Of a stretch of DNA of 64,000 nucleotides, positions 9,427 through 18,172 are shown piece after piece. Where the stretch lies: contig CALUFN010000083.1 of NCBI GenBank assembly GCA_944319945.1, positions 1-64,000 of the forward strand. The letters are read 5' to 3'. A program made the translations under genes and the position numbers. This stretch comes from an uncultured Prevotella sp. GTDB taxonomy: Bacteria > Bacteroidota > Bacteroidia > Bacteroidales > Bacteroidaceae. The stretch's first letter is position 1. Each line of letters opens with the position of its first letter. Under the pieces are notes generated by a model. That model did no database searches, was not told where the DNA came from, and saw nothing but the letters and a program-made list of their open reading frames with translations.

Positions 9427-9822
9427 TTATAGACCTTTTAATTCTTCTTCGACCTTTAACATAGCCTCCGCGAATCTTTTCTGATTTCCTGTTGAAGGAA
9501 ACGGAATCCTAACATCACATACTTTATAGCCATTCCTTCTTAGTTCTTTGAAAAGATAATCATAAACTGAAACTTTGATTAAAATGATTATCGTATTTTT
9601 CCTATCGACCGTTTTCTCTTCCGCTAATTTTTTCATAAAAAGCCTTTTCAAATCTTTCCTTATATAATAATCTATATGGAAATCATTTGAGAAAGTGTGG
9701 AGCCTGTTGGGCCTGAAACCGTTCTCCGTTCTCATCCAATACGTCATCACCAACACAGGCAGTATGGCCGCTATGTAAGCAAAGCCTGCAAATATCCAGA
9801 GCTTGGTCATTGTCTCATTCAT
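9427..9822 (-). CDS. Hypothetical single-pass membrane protein
   Basis: A 131-residue protein with one strong transmembrane helix near the N-terminus (about residues 8-27) and a charged cytoplasmic remainder that resembles no family I know. It stands alone, on the same strand as its neighbours but separated by more than 120 bases from each. Codon use looks like the flanks, so I take it as a real gene. Confidence 0.6.
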   Translation of the reverse strand: MNETMTKLWIFAGFAYIAAILPVLVMTYWMRTENGFRPNRLHTFSNDFHIDYYIRKDLKRLFMKKLAEEKTVDRKNTIIILIKVSVYDYLFKELRRNGYKVCDVRIPFPSTGNQKRFAEAMLKVEEELKGL

Positions 9823-9848
9823 AAACGTCTGATTTTCAATCGTTTTGT

Positions 9849-9936
9849 AACATGTTGCCTTTTAGCCTTCAAAAGGTTGCCTTTCAGGCGTTAAAAGGAT
9901 GCGTTTCGTCTTGTAAGAGGCCACGTGTTATGCCGC
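9849..9936. repeat. 22-base-period degenerate tandem repeat, site 2 (four units)
   Basis: Units start at 9849, 9871, 9893 and 9915, exactly 22 bases apart. The cleanest is AAAAGGTTGCCTTTCAGG (from 9871). It fills the gap between the membrane protein and the WYL regulator. The 120 bases after it (to 10060) hold looser GCTTCAGCGGCTT-like runs that I could not phase. Confidence 0.8.
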
Positions 9937-10065
9937 CTGTGGTTTTCATTCGTGATTTTGTTCCGCTTCAGCGGCTTTTTCTCTTGGTTTCAACGGCTCA
10001 TCAAGCTACTTTCAGCGGCTTATGCCTCGCATCATCATGGCCGGTTGCCACATCGGTTGCCGTTA

Positions 10066-10986
10066 TTAGGAATTACGCTTAAGTGCTTCTTCGTACACCT
10101 GCCTGACGCGTTCACGCAGATGCGGCGGCTTTATGATTTCAAGCGAACGGCTGCGTGAGAGCAGCTCCATTACGAAGTCGTTGGTTATGCGTAGGCGTAA
10201 GGATATTCTGAGCTCGTCGGGCGTATCTACTAACACCTGTTGGGAATGGTGGATAGGCGACGACTTGATAAATCGACCGTCGAGCGCGTCATAGCGAAGT
10301 TCGATGTATTCCACCGGCATGTTATCATCGTTCCACAGACCGTAACAGTCACGAAACAGGTCGGCTACGCATATGTCGGTGTTACGCTTGAAGGTCTTTC
10401 CCTCCACCATTTCAAGGCTGCGTATGCGGTCTAAGCCGAATGTCTTCATCACAGCCCCGTCGTAAGCTAACAGGTACCAGCGCATATTTGACTCCTTAAG
10501 ATAATGCGGAAGTGCGCAGAAATGTTTCTCCGAGCAGTCTTTACGATAGTTTACATAATCGAACGCAACTGGATGCAGGCCTTGAATGGCCTTGACAAAC
10601 GGCACGAGCCATTCGCAGTAAAGCGGCCTGTGGTACTCGGCAAGGACGAAAGACGATAAGTTAGCGTCACGGTCAATGGCGTTGATAAGGTCGAAATTCA
10701 TCATAAGTTCGCATATGCGCTCGTCATACGAGCTGTAATCCTCATTAATATAATACCCTTGACTCGTGCGGTTAAACTTTATCACGATGCCGAAAAACTC
10801 GCAGATGTCGTCTATGTCACGTTCGAGCGTCCGCATGGTAATCCGATTGTATCCGTAGCGCTTGTCCATCATATCGTTGACATACGCCAGCAGTTCGTTC
10901 CTCGGTACGAACCTTTCCCTTTGCCGCAATTTGTTTAATATTAGGAGCATTCTCCTCATTCCTTCCACTTGCTTGCTCATACGCAT
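10066..10986 (-). CDS. WYL-domain transcriptional regulator
   Basis: A 306-residue protein of the YafY/DeoR-like class. An N-terminal winged helix (about 1-75, with YGYNRITMRTLERDIDDICEF) is followed by a WYL effector-binding domain with SNMRWYLLAYDG and a C-terminal WCX segment. Such proteins sense small nucleotide-like ligands or DNA ends and often control stress or defence genes. No obvious target lies next to it; menA upstream ends in a terminator. A TATCTTTG box at 11010-11003 (minus) is a likely -7 element. Confidence 0.87.
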   Translation of the reverse strand: MRMSKQVEGMRRMLLILNKLRQRERFVPRNELLAYVNDMMDKRYGYNRITMRTLERDIDDICEFFGIVIKFNRTSQGYYINEDYSSYDERICELMMNFDLINAIDRDANLSSFVLAEYHRPLYCEWLVPFVKAIQGLHPVAFDYVNYRKDCSEKHFCALPHYLKESNMRWYLLAYDGAVMKTFGLDRIRSLEMVEGKTFKRNTDICVADLFRDCYGLWNDDNMPVEYIELRYDALDGRFIKSSPIHHSQQVLVDTPDELRISLRLRITNDFVMELLSRSRSLEIIKPPHLRERVRQVYEEALKRNS

Positions 10987-11072
10987 TCAATATTTACAGC
11001 GGCAAAGATATGCATACATGACGACAAATCATGTCGTTATCGGAAGTAGCTTTATAAAAAGAACAAGAAAAA

Positions 11073-11133
11073 AGCCCTTTTGGTTTGCGATGCCAAAACA
11101 GCAAGAAGCATCACGCAAATCAAAAGGACTGCT
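11073..11133 (-). terminator. Terminator of menA
   Basis: On the minus strand an 18-20 base stem (CCTTTTGATTTGCG pairing with CGCAAACCAAAAGG) is followed by GGGCTTTTTTCTTG, a U-rich tail. It sits 44 bases after the menA stop codon. Confidence 0.8.
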
Positions 11134-11176
11134 ACTGCCAAATTATCCGTCGCGGGATGACGCGGCAGTACGTATG

Positions 11177-12082
11177 TCACAAGCCAATCAGGTAACCAAA
11201 CGAGACAAGCAAGCCGTATATGAACATGTTACGCGCCGTAAGGCCGAGCACGGAGTTGAGGGCCTTACCCTTATTGATGGCTACCATCTTCCTGTAAGCC
11301 GAGTAATGCAGCGTAAGGTAAGCTAATGGAAGCAAAGCCGCCGACGTATGTCCGTAAAAAGCGGACAGGCCGCCGACGATTACTCCGGCTGCTCCCGCTG
11401 CAAGATAAGCAGCCCGCCCCATGCGTGCGCCGAGCCTTACTACGAGCGTTATCTTGCCGGCGCGACGGTCGCCGTCGATGTCGCGGTAATTGTTGACGAG
11501 TAGCAACGTGTCAATGACAAATCCGCACGCTACCGACGCGAGCAAAGCCTCAAGCGTGACCGTACCTGATTGTAAATAATATGTAAGGCACACAGGCACT
11601 ATTCCGAAAAACACCAGCACCAATACGTCGCCGAGACCAAGATAAGACAGCTTTGTAGTGTAAAGAAAACAAAACAGCACGCAGAGCATACCAACACCTA
11701 TCAGCCACCAGCCTCCGTAAATAATGAGCGGCAGGCCTACGACACAGGCCAAAACCGTGGTTACGATTATCGCGCGCATCATCTGTTTTTGTGTAATCCA
11801 GCCCTCGGCACAAGCCCTGCGCGGCCCGAGACGCTCCTTGTCGTCGTTGCCGCGTATGAAGTCAAAATAATCGTTTACGAAATTCGCGTCAACCTGCATT
11901 ATCAGGGCGAACAGCACGCACAGCATAGCCGCCACGACATTGAACGCTGCCGCTCCGACGTCTGCGTATGCCAACGAGAGTCCGATCATTACCGGTACGG
12001 CCGCACCCGTGAGTGTCTTGGGGCGTGCCGCCAGCAACCATGCCTTAAGAGAGCCGGGAATTACTGTATTATCTTTCATCAT
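11177..12082 (-). CDS. menA: 1,4-dihydroxy-2-naphthoate polyprenyltransferase
   Basis: From the ATG at 12082 the protein has about 301 residues and is a UbiA-superfamily membrane prenyltransferase. It has an N-terminal SLKAWLLAARPKTL, the first aspartate motif in NFVNDYFDFIRGND, the second in NNYRDIDGDRRAGK, and eight to nine hydrophobic helices. MenA attaches the polyprenyl tail to DHNA to make demethylmenaquinone, the quinone used in anaerobic respiration. In-frame ATGs exist at 12163 and 12106. The first lies upstream of the predicted transcript start (near 12154), so it cannot be used from this promoter. Confidence 0.92.
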   Translation of the reverse strand: MMKDNTVIPGSLKAWLLAARPKTLTGAAVPVMIGLSLAYADVGAAAFNVVAAMLCVLFALIMQVDANFVNDYFDFIRGNDDKERLGPRRACAEGWITQKQMMRAIIVTTVLACVVGLPLIIYGGWWLIGVGMLCVLFCFLYTTKLSYLGLGDVLVLVFFGIVPVCLTYYLQSGTVTLEALLASVACGFVIDTLLLVNNYRDIDGDRRAGKITLVVRLGARMGRAAYLAAGAAGVIVGGLSAFYGHTSAALLPLAYLTLHYSAYRKMVAINKGKALNSVLGLTARNMFIYGLLVSFGYLIGL

Positions 12083-12156
12083 GTTTATTGTTACTGCTTT
12101 CATCATCCTGTAAGGCTTTGTTTCTTCAAAAAACCGACAAGGATTTAAACTAACTT

Positions 12157-12192
12157 CTTGCAAAAGTAAACATTTTACAGTATATTTGCAAG
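12157..12192. promoter_or_regulatory. Interlocked divergent promoters for menA and the HD gene
   Basis: Plus strand: CTTG (12157-12160), 20 bases, TATATTTG (12181-12188). Minus strand: CTTG (12192-12189), 20 bases, TACTTTTG (12168-12161). Each -33 box abuts the -7 box of the opposite promoter, so the two share one 36-base segment. RNA polymerase could not occupy both at once. Confidence 0.7.
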
Positions 12193-12213
12193 GAAATAAA
12201 GATTCTTTGCCCC

Positions 12214-12852
12214 ATGATGGATAAAAACGTGAATTTAGACCTGATGGTTTTTATCGAGACCGAGATACTGCCACGCTACTCGAATTTCGACAAGGCCCAC
12301 GGCACGCAGCATGTCACCAACGTAATAAGAAAATCGATAAGGCTTGCGCGCGCAATAGGCGCTGACATCAATATGGCTTACGCCGCTGCCGCATATCATG
12401 ACTTAGGGCTTGAGGGGCCGCGGGCCATCCACCACATTACGGGCGGCAAGATATTGGCGGCTGACGCACGACTGAAAAAATGGTTCTCGGCCGAACAAAT
12501 AAAAATAATGAAAGAAGCCGTTGAAGACCACCGAGCATCTGCATCACACGCACCAAGAAGCATATACGGAAAGATTGTGGCCGAGGCCGACCGTGAGCTT
12601 GAGCCGGAAACTGTTTTCAGGCGGACTGTGCAATTCGGCATTGAACGTTATCCGGAAAAAGACAAGGAAGAACAATGGAAACGCTTTATCGGGCATCTTG
12701 ACAACAAGTATTCCGGGCACGGATACATACGCCTGTGGATACCGGGTTCGGAAAACGAGGCTAATCTTAAGAAAATCAGGGACTTTATCAACCAACCTGA
12801 CGGCCTGAGGAAAATATTCGACAAAATATATGATGAAGAAAAAAACGCTTAA
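12214..12852 (+). CDS. HD-domain phosphohydrolase
   Basis: A 212-residue metal-dependent hydrolase of the HD superfamily. It shows DKAHGTQHVTNV, the HD pair in AAYHDLG (about residue 62), a third His in EDHRAS, and a distal Asp in AEADRELEP. This family hydrolyses nucleotides or related phosphates; the substrate is unknown. It ends 23 bases inside the cyclophilin gene, so the two are an operon. Two tandem ATGs (12214, 12217) are possible starts. The promoter is shared head-to-head with menA. Confidence 0.82.
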   Translation: MMDKNVNLDLMVFIETEILPRYSNFDKAHGTQHVTNVIRKSIRLARAIGADINMAYAAAAYHDLGLEGPRAIHHITGGKILAADARLKKWFSAEQIKIMKEAVEDHRASASHAPRSIYGKIVAEADRELEPETVFRRTVQFGIERYPEKDKEEQWKRFIGHLDNKYSGHGYIRLWIPGSENEANLKKIRDFINQPDGLRKIFDKIYDEEKNA

Positions 12853-13549
12853 GTCTTCGGCTCTGTGCTACGTGCTGCTCGTGTTGATACTATTCGTGCC
12901 ATGCATAAGCGCGAACGCTCAGAATGCTGACAGCATAAGGCATGAAGTATTGCTTAAGACGGACAAGGGAAACATACGCATAGCCCTTTACAATGAGACT
13001 CCGCAGCATCGTGACAATTTCATAAAACTGGTGAAGGCAGGGTTTTATGACGGTCTGCTCTTCCACCGTGTCATCAGTAGTTTCATGATACAGACCGGTG
13101 ACAGTGCAAGCCGGCACGCCAAGCCGGGGCAACTGCTCGGCGACTCGCCCGAGAGTTACAAGATACCCGCCGAAATACACTACCCTGCCCTATTCCACAA
13201 GCGCGGAGCCGTAGCCGCCGCCCGTGAAGGCGACAATGTCAACCCGGAACGTGAGTCGTCGGCCTCGCAGTTTTACATCGTCTACGGCAGGCGTTTCAAT
13301 GACAGCATGCTTGACGCCGCCCAAAGCAAACTCGACAGCCAGACAAACGGCGCGGTCAAGCTGACGCCTGAAATACGCGACGCTTATAAGGCGAAAGGCG
13401 GCACGCCGCATCTCGACGGTCAGTACACCGTATTCGGTGAAGTGGTTGAAGGCCTTGACGTGGTGGATCTGATACAATGGGTGTCAACAGACGACAACGC
13501 ACGTCCATTGGAAGACATAAGAATCATCAAGGCTGAGGTCGTAAAATGA
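12830..13549 (+). CDS. Exported cyclophilin-type peptidyl-prolyl isomerase
   Basis: A 239-residue protein with a signal peptide (hydrophobic stretch about 12-29, cleavage after ANA). The cyclophilin domain contains NFIKLVKAGFYDGLLFHRV, the catalytic FMIQTGD, SSASQFYIVYG and TVFGEVVEGLDVVD. It would speed proline isomerisation during folding of exported proteins in the periplasm. An insertion of about 40 residues between the catalytic strands (LDAAQSKLDSQ to AKGGTPHLDG) is usual in the Bacteroidetes versions. It overlaps the HD gene by 23 bases and is followed by a strong terminator. Confidence 0.93.
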   Translation: MMKKKTLKSSALCYVLLVLILFVPCISANAQNADSIRHEVLLKTDKGNIRIALYNETPQHRDNFIKLVKAGFYDGLLFHRVISSFMIQTGDSASRHAKPGQLLGDSPESYKIPAEIHYPALFHKRGAVAAAREGDNVNPERESSASQFYIVYGRRFNDSMLDAAQSKLDSQTNGAVKLTPEIRDAYKAKGGTPHLDGQYTVFGEVVEGLDVVDLIQWVSTDDNARPLEDIRIIKAEVVK

Positions 13550-13585
13550 TGCTTGTCAGCTTGAATTTAGTAAGTCATAAAAAAG

Positions 13586-13624
13586 TTATCGGTGGTAATA
13601 CGCTTTGCGTACAACCACCGATAA
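13586..13624. terminator. Bidirectional terminator between the cyclophilin gene and pyk
   Basis: TTATCGGTGGT (13586-13596) pairs perfectly with ACCACCGATAA (13614-13624), and TACGC/GCGTA extends the stem inside. An A-run precedes and T-rich sequence follows, which suits the convergent genes. Confidence 0.82.
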
Positions 13625-13644
13625 TGCTTTACGTTAACGTGATG

Positions 13645-15090
13645 TTATCTGAATGTGTTCGGTAAATGGAACTCATACGACCTATCGAACACTTCTTTTA
13701 CTTTGTTGATTTCCAAGAATGTAGTTCCACCGCCCTTTCCGAAACTGCCGCTAAGATATGCTATCTTGTCTTCCATGCTGATATAGCCTTTCTGCCGCAA
13801 CATGCGCAGGGCGGCAAGAAACTGTTCTTGCGGTCCTATCTGCTCGTGTTGGGCTACCGGTATCACTCCGTAACTTAAGGCCAACCAGCGTTGTGTCTTC
13901 TCCTTATAACATATTGCAAGGACGGGATTCGGGCCGCGGAAGGCGGCAAGGTTTCTTGCCGTAAGGCCGGTCTTGCTGTCAGTGATAATGCCTTTTACGC
14001 CTAAAAGCTCGGTTGCTTCTATCGCATTACGTGCTAAAAACTCAGTAACGTCGCAATTATCGCCAATCTTGAAGTCGAAGTCATGGTCGTACATCTTATC
14101 TTGCTCGGCCTGTTCCGCAATCGCAGCCATCGTCCTTACTGCCTCTACCGGATATTTACCCGAAGCAGTCTCACCACTCAGCATCAAGGCGTCGGTCCTA
14201 TAATATATGGCATTTGCAATATCCGTAACCTCGGCTCGCGTTGGGCGTGGGTTGTTGATCATCGTGTGAAGCATCTGCGTCGCCACGATGACGGGCTTTT
14301 TGGCCAGCCTGCATTTGCGTATTATCATCCGCTGGATGCCGGGTATCTTTTCGATCGGCACCTCTATACCCAAGTCGCCGCGGGCTATCATTATGCCGTA
14401 AGAGGCGTCTATGATCTCGTCGATATTGTCTACGCCTTCCTGATTCTCGATCTTTGAGATTATCTTTATGTCGCTGTTATGCTCGTCCAATATTCTTTGC
14501 ACGGCAAGCACGTCTTCCTTGCTCCTTACGAAAGAATGGGCTATAAAGTCTATGTTCTCTTCGATAGCCAAGAGAATGTTGTTCCTGTCTTTCTCGGTCA
14601 AGGCAGGCAGGTCGATGTGCACGCCTGGTACGTTCACGCTCTTGTGCGAGCCTAACACTCCGTCGTTTTGGACTTGTGCGACTACTGCCGGGCCGTTTAT
14701 TCCAATGACCTTCATGTCTATCGCACCATCATCAAACAGTATGTCGTCGCCTACATGTACGTCATTGGCAAAGTTCTCATAAGACAAGTTTACGATATCG
14801 TGTTCGGTGTCCATTTCCGGACGGCCGAAAATCTTAACCACATCTCCGGTCTTATATTCTATCGGATTCTCATTTCCGGTAGTTCTGACTTCGGGCCCCT
14901 TCGTGTCAATCAAAATACCAATATGCTTACTTACCGCACGGGTATTCTTTATAATTTTCCTAATACCATCAGGATCGGCGTGTGCCGTATTCATCCTCAC
15001 GACATTCATGCCTGCGTCGAATAATTGGCGGATGAAATCCACTTCACACCTGCGATCGCTGATTGAGGCTACTATTTTTGTCTGTTTCAT
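13645..15090 (-). CDS. pyk: Pyruvate kinase
   Basis: A 481-residue enzyme of normal length. The substrate-binding strand is RMNTAHA, the catalytic lysine lies in IISKIENQEGVDNIDEI, the metal site in MIARGDLGIEVP, and ATQMLHTMINNPRPTRAEV is highly conserved. A C-terminal regulatory domain is present from about residue 345. It converts PEP and ADP to pyruvate and ATP, the last step of glycolysis. It is monocistronic, with its own consensus promoter and a terminator. Confidence 0.97.
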   Translation of the reverse strand: MKQTKIVASISDRRCEVDFIRQLFDAGMNVVRMNTAHADPDGIRKIIKNTRAVSKHIGILIDTKGPEVRTTGNENPIEYKTGDVVKIFGRPEMDTEHDIVNLSYENFANDVHVGDDILFDDGAIDMKVIGINGPAVVAQVQNDGVLGSHKSVNVPGVHIDLPALTEKDRNNILLAIEENIDFIAHSFVRSKEDVLAVQRILDEHNSDIKIISKIENQEGVDNIDEIIDASYGIMIARGDLGIEVPIEKIPGIQRMIIRKCRLAKKPVIVATQMLHTMINNPRPTRAEVTDIANAIYYRTDALMLSGETASGKYPVEAVRTMAAIAEQAEQDKMYDHDFDFKIGDNCDVTEFLARNAIEATELLGVKGIITDSKTGLTARNLAAFRGPNPVLAICYKEKTQRWLALSYGVIPVAQHEQIGPQEQFLAALRMLRQKGYISMEDKIAYLSGSFGKGGGTTFLEINKVKEVFDRSYEFHLPNTFR

Positions 15091-15126
15091 ATTGTAAAAT
15101 TATAAATCCTTACCTTAAACTTGTTG

Positions 15127-15158
15127 CAAAATTACAAAACAAATTCTATAAATGCAAA
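15127..15158 (-). promoter_or_regulatory. Promoter of pyk
   Basis: On the minus strand TTTG (15158-15155), 20 bases, then TAATTTTG (15134-15127), a full consensus match. The predicted start is about 15120, with a leader of about 30 bases. Confidence 0.82.
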
Positions 15159-15178
15159 CTTGCCTTGCCAAAATCATG

Positions 15179-16258
15179 CTAATCCTTAAAGTCAAGCTCG
15201 CCTTCCACCCATTCCCCGTATTTCGGCGCGCCTGGAGGATTTGACACCGAAAGCCCTATCAGCCTGACCGCCTTAGACGAATATCCTATTTGCGACATCA
15301 ACTCTTTTGCCGGCGCAAGTATGTCGTTCTTTGTCTTCAGGGCTTTCATCTTTGTCACACTTCGCGTGACCTGTGTGAAATCGTAAAACTTGACTTTCAA
15401 TGTAAGCGTGCATCCGTCAAAGTGATTCTTATCCAGCCTTGCGGCAAGTTCCACCACGATATGGTACAATTCAATTAATATCGCAGACTTCCCGGTTATG
15501 TCATTCATAAACGTTTGCTCGCATCCTACAGACTTACGCTGTCTTATCGGTTCGACCTTCCTGTCGTCTATTCCACGAGCGAAATTGTAATACATCGCAC
15601 CCGCTTTACCAAACACGCTGATAAGATGATTCAGCGAACATTGGCGTAATTGTAATCCGCTGAAAATGCCCATTTGATGCATTACGGCCGCAGTTTTCGG
15701 TCCTACTCCCCAAAACTTCTCTATAGGTAGGCCGGCAATGAAGTCTGGAGACATTTCTTCGGTTATTACAAACAGTCCGTCGGGCTTATTGTAATCAGAG
15801 GCGATCTTGGCAAGGAACTTATTATATGACACTCCGGCTGAAGCTGTAAGATTCAAGATTTCACGTATTTCATCTTTTATCTTGACGGCTATTTCTTCAG
15901 CTGAAAGATTCTGCACACAGTCAGTAACGTCCAAAAAGGCTTCGTCAATGGATAATGGTTCTATGATGTCTGTGTACTTGGAAAATATCTCATGCACTTG
16001 CGCTGAAACATTCTTATACCGTGCATGGTCGGATGACACGACTATAAGTTGAGGACATATTCTTTTTGCCTTAGTCATGGACATTGCCGAATGAACACCG
16101 TATTTCCGAGCTTCATAACTGGCAGTAGACACTACTCCGCGGGCTCCGTCAAATCCCACGGCTATCGGTTTGCCTCGAAGTTCAGGGTTGTCCCTTTGCT
16201 CTATCGACGCAAAAAAGGCATCCATGTCTATGTGGATGATCTTACGTTCATCGGCCAT
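15179..16258 (-). CDS. dinB: DNA polymerase IV (Y family)
   Basis: A 359-residue Y-family polymerase. It has IIHIDMDAFFASIEQRDNP with the first catalytic Asp, the YEARKYGVHSAM finger strand, the catalytic SIDEAFLDVTD, and a little-finger domain ending GLSVSNP. It performs translesion synthesis opposite damaged bases. It is the last gene of a coaW-EamA-dinB operon, 9 bases after the EamA gene. No LexA-like box was recognised. The C-terminal tail lacks a clear clamp-binding motif. Confidence 0.95.
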   Translation of the reverse strand: MADERKIIHIDMDAFFASIEQRDNPELRGKPIAVGFDGARGVVSTASYEARKYGVHSAMSMTKAKRICPQLIVVSSDHARYKNVSAQVHEIFSKYTDIIEPLSIDEAFLDVTDCVQNLSAEEIAVKIKDEIREILNLTASAGVSYNKFLAKIASDYNKPDGLFVITEEMSPDFIAGLPIEKFWGVGPKTAAVMHQMGIFSGLQLRQCSLNHLISVFGKAGAMYYNFARGIDDRKVEPIRQRKSVGCEQTFMNDITGKSAILIELYHIVVELAARLDKNHFDGCTLTLKVKFYDFTQVTRSVTKMKALKTKNDILAPAKELMSQIGYSSKAVRLIGLSVSNPPGAPKYGEWVEGELDFKD

Positions 16259-16267
16259 TATGTCATT

Positions 16268-17215
16268 TTATTTCCATCTCCAATGTTTCGCCAAGACACG
16301 CCCGAAACGTCCTATGATCATCGTCACGCGGTTTACAGACAAAGACTTGCCCGCAACAATCATAATGACGGCCGACAAAATCAAGATGATGCCCACGGCA
16401 AGGCGGAACGTAAACGCTTCGTTGAATAAGGTAACACCCAACACCACGGCCGTCAAAGGCTCAAGAGCACCCATTACGGCAGTAGGAGTTGAGCCGATCT
16501 CATGAACGGCGATAACCATCAGGATAAGTGAAATCACGGTAGGGAACAAAGCCAATATCGAAGCGAAAATCCACATACGCAAAGTGGTAAGCCTCTGTAT
16601 GGCTGTATCTTCCCCGCCTATCAGGGCGTTGATGATTATCACGGAAAGTCCGAACAGCATGACATAAAATGTCAGCTTGACCGACGACATTCGCAACGAA
16701 GACTTGTTCACGACAACGATATATATGGCATATGACAACGAAGAAGCCAGCACGAACATCACACCGGTAAGGCTCAACGTGCCTGTGTCTCCGCCTCCAT
16801 ACAGCAAGCCTATGCCGCTCAGTGACAAAAGTATTGAAAACACAGTGACGGCCGTTACTTTTTCCTTAAAGAATACCGCCATCATCACGGCGACCAAAAC
16901 GGGATAGACAAAAAGTAGGGTACTGGCTACGCCGGCATCCATATAGTGGAAACTTTCAAACAAGGTCAACGATGAAAGCACGAATAAGACGCCAAGCGGC
17001 ATTAAGATGCATAACTCCTTGATTGTGACGGAAAACGGCTTACGTTGTACAATCATGAACAGGGCCATGATTACCACGGCCAAACCGTAACGGTAAAACA
17101 AGACTGAATTTGTATTTATTCCGTCGGCGTAAAGCGGCAACACTCCGAGAGGATTCATTCCGTAACTTACGGCTGCGCCCACTCCGCACAACGTACCTTT
17201 CAATTTTGAGTTCAT
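16268..17215 (-). CDS. EamA-family (DMT superfamily) transporter
   Basis: A 315-residue inner-membrane protein with ten hydrophobic helices arranged as two EamA repeats (about 5-140 and 150-290). The second begins LTGVMFVLASSLSYAIYIVVV and includes GALEPLTAVVLGVTLFNE, a hallmark of the family. These carriers export or import metabolites; the substrate cannot be predicted. It lies between coaW (20 bases) and dinB (9 bases). Confidence 0.9.
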   Translation of the reverse strand: MNSKLKGTLCGVGAAVSYGMNPLGVLPLYADGINTNSVLFYRYGLAVVIMALFMIVQRKPFSVTIKELCILMPLGVLFVLSSLTLFESFHYMDAGVASTLLFVYPVLVAVMMAVFFKEKVTAVTVFSILLSLSGIGLLYGGGDTGTLSLTGVMFVLASSLSYAIYIVVVNKSSLRMSSVKLTFYVMLFGLSVIIINALIGGEDTAIQRLTTLRMWIFASILALFPTVISLILMVIAVHEIGSTPTAVMGALEPLTAVVLGVTLFNEAFTFRLAVGIILILSAVIMIVAGKSLSVNRVTMIIGRFGRVLAKHWRWK

Positions 17216-17235
17216 ACCAAATTAAAGAATCTATA

Positions 17236-18078
17236 TTACAATCCTTCTGTCTTATAACGCTTGTCAAAATAACAAAGAGCCGCACCTATGGCTGTGCAAA
17301 ACTCCGAATTGTCGGGAATTATTATTTTCACTCCATAAAGTTTCTCTATCGGGGGGAACACCATCCTGCATTGAGGTAAGAGCGTAAGGTTGCCGATCAT
17401 CACATACTCACGAATCTTACTTCCTATTGAGGCCAATACGGCCGACTGGCCGACTGATTGCAACACCGTCCATATCAGTCCGATTGCAATGTCTTCCCTT
17501 GATGCGTCGCTTTTTGCATTACCGAAAAGAGACGCTACTGCCGTCATCGGTAATCCGGGCAACGGGCGGGCGCTTATGTCGCCGATGCGTAAATTGATGT
17601 TCGAGATGTTTCCCATAACCGCCATTTCAGATACGGTGCGGATGTCGTCCGTCTTAAGCAACAAGCGCGACAATCCTTGCAGTGTTCCTCCGCCGATGCC
17701 GATACCGCCTATATGCTCAATGTCGTCGCCGTCACACTTGACAAGCGAGGTGCCCGTACCCATGCTGACTACGATTATACGGTCCTTACCTGACTCATGC
17801 CTTGCTCCAAGTCCGTCGGCAATAAACTCTCCTGCCTTATCCGTAGGCAAACCATACACGGGCTTACTTATATATGCCGCACCAACGCCGGTAAGCATGA
17901 CATGCTCGACGTCGGCAAGCTGTATCTTGTTGTCATACAGGTATTTGCCAAAGGCACCATACAATGACGTCACGGGGTCGGTCGCCTTGACACGCATTGG
18001 TGAAACCACGTTGCCGTCACATATTCCCACGATTTTCGTAGTACTTATGCCGACGTCTATTCCAATAACCATTCCCAT
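17236..18078 (-). CDS. coaW: Type II pantothenate kinase-like protein
   Basis: From the ATG at 18078 the protein has about 280 residues and shows the ASKHA ATPase fold of type II PanK. It has GIDVGISTTK (phosphate 1), VVSMGTGTSLV (phosphate 2), GIGIGGGTLQGLS, and the C-terminal IGNLTLLP and GAALCYF. It would phosphorylate pantothenate, the first step of CoA synthesis. An upstream in-frame ATG (18147) adds 23 residues that do not fit the family and overlap a hairpin, so I reject it. The first gene of the operon with EamA and dinB. Confidence 0.82.
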   Translation of the reverse strand: MGMVIGIDVGISTTKIVGICDGNVVSPMRVKATDPVTSLYGAFGKYLYDNKIQLADVEHVMLTGVGAAYISKPVYGLPTDKAGEFIADGLGARHESGKDRIIVVSMGTGTSLVKCDGDDIEHIGGIGIGGGTLQGLSRLLLKTDDIRTVSEMAVMGNISNINLRIGDISARPLPGLPMTAVASLFGNAKSDASREDIAIGLIWTVLQSVGQSAVLASIGSKIREYVMIGNLTLLPQCRMVFPPIEKLYGVKIIIPDNSEFCTAIGAALCYFDKRYKTEGL

Positions 18079-18114
18079 CGTACTTATATTATCCTTAGAA
18101 ACATTATCAATAAT

Positions 18115-18172
18115 GCGGTGTGCCGGCAAAATGTCAGCACACCGCAAATATATTCATGCTTAATGTTAAGCA
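18115..18172. other. Two hairpins between glgP and coaW
   Basis: GCGGTGTGC (18115-18123) pairs perfectly with GCACACCGC (18137-18145). A second stem, ATGCTTAA/TTAAGCAT, lies at 18155-18172, directly after the glgP stop. Neither has a U-run on the minus strand. They may end or stabilise the glgP transcript. A TATATTTG box on the minus strand overlaps the region and could be the -7 element of coaW. Confidence 0.5.

Noticed and set aside
9852-10158. Two plus-strand open frames of 76-77 codons
   Set aside because: They cover repeat site 2 and the 3' end of the WYL gene and have no recognisable product.
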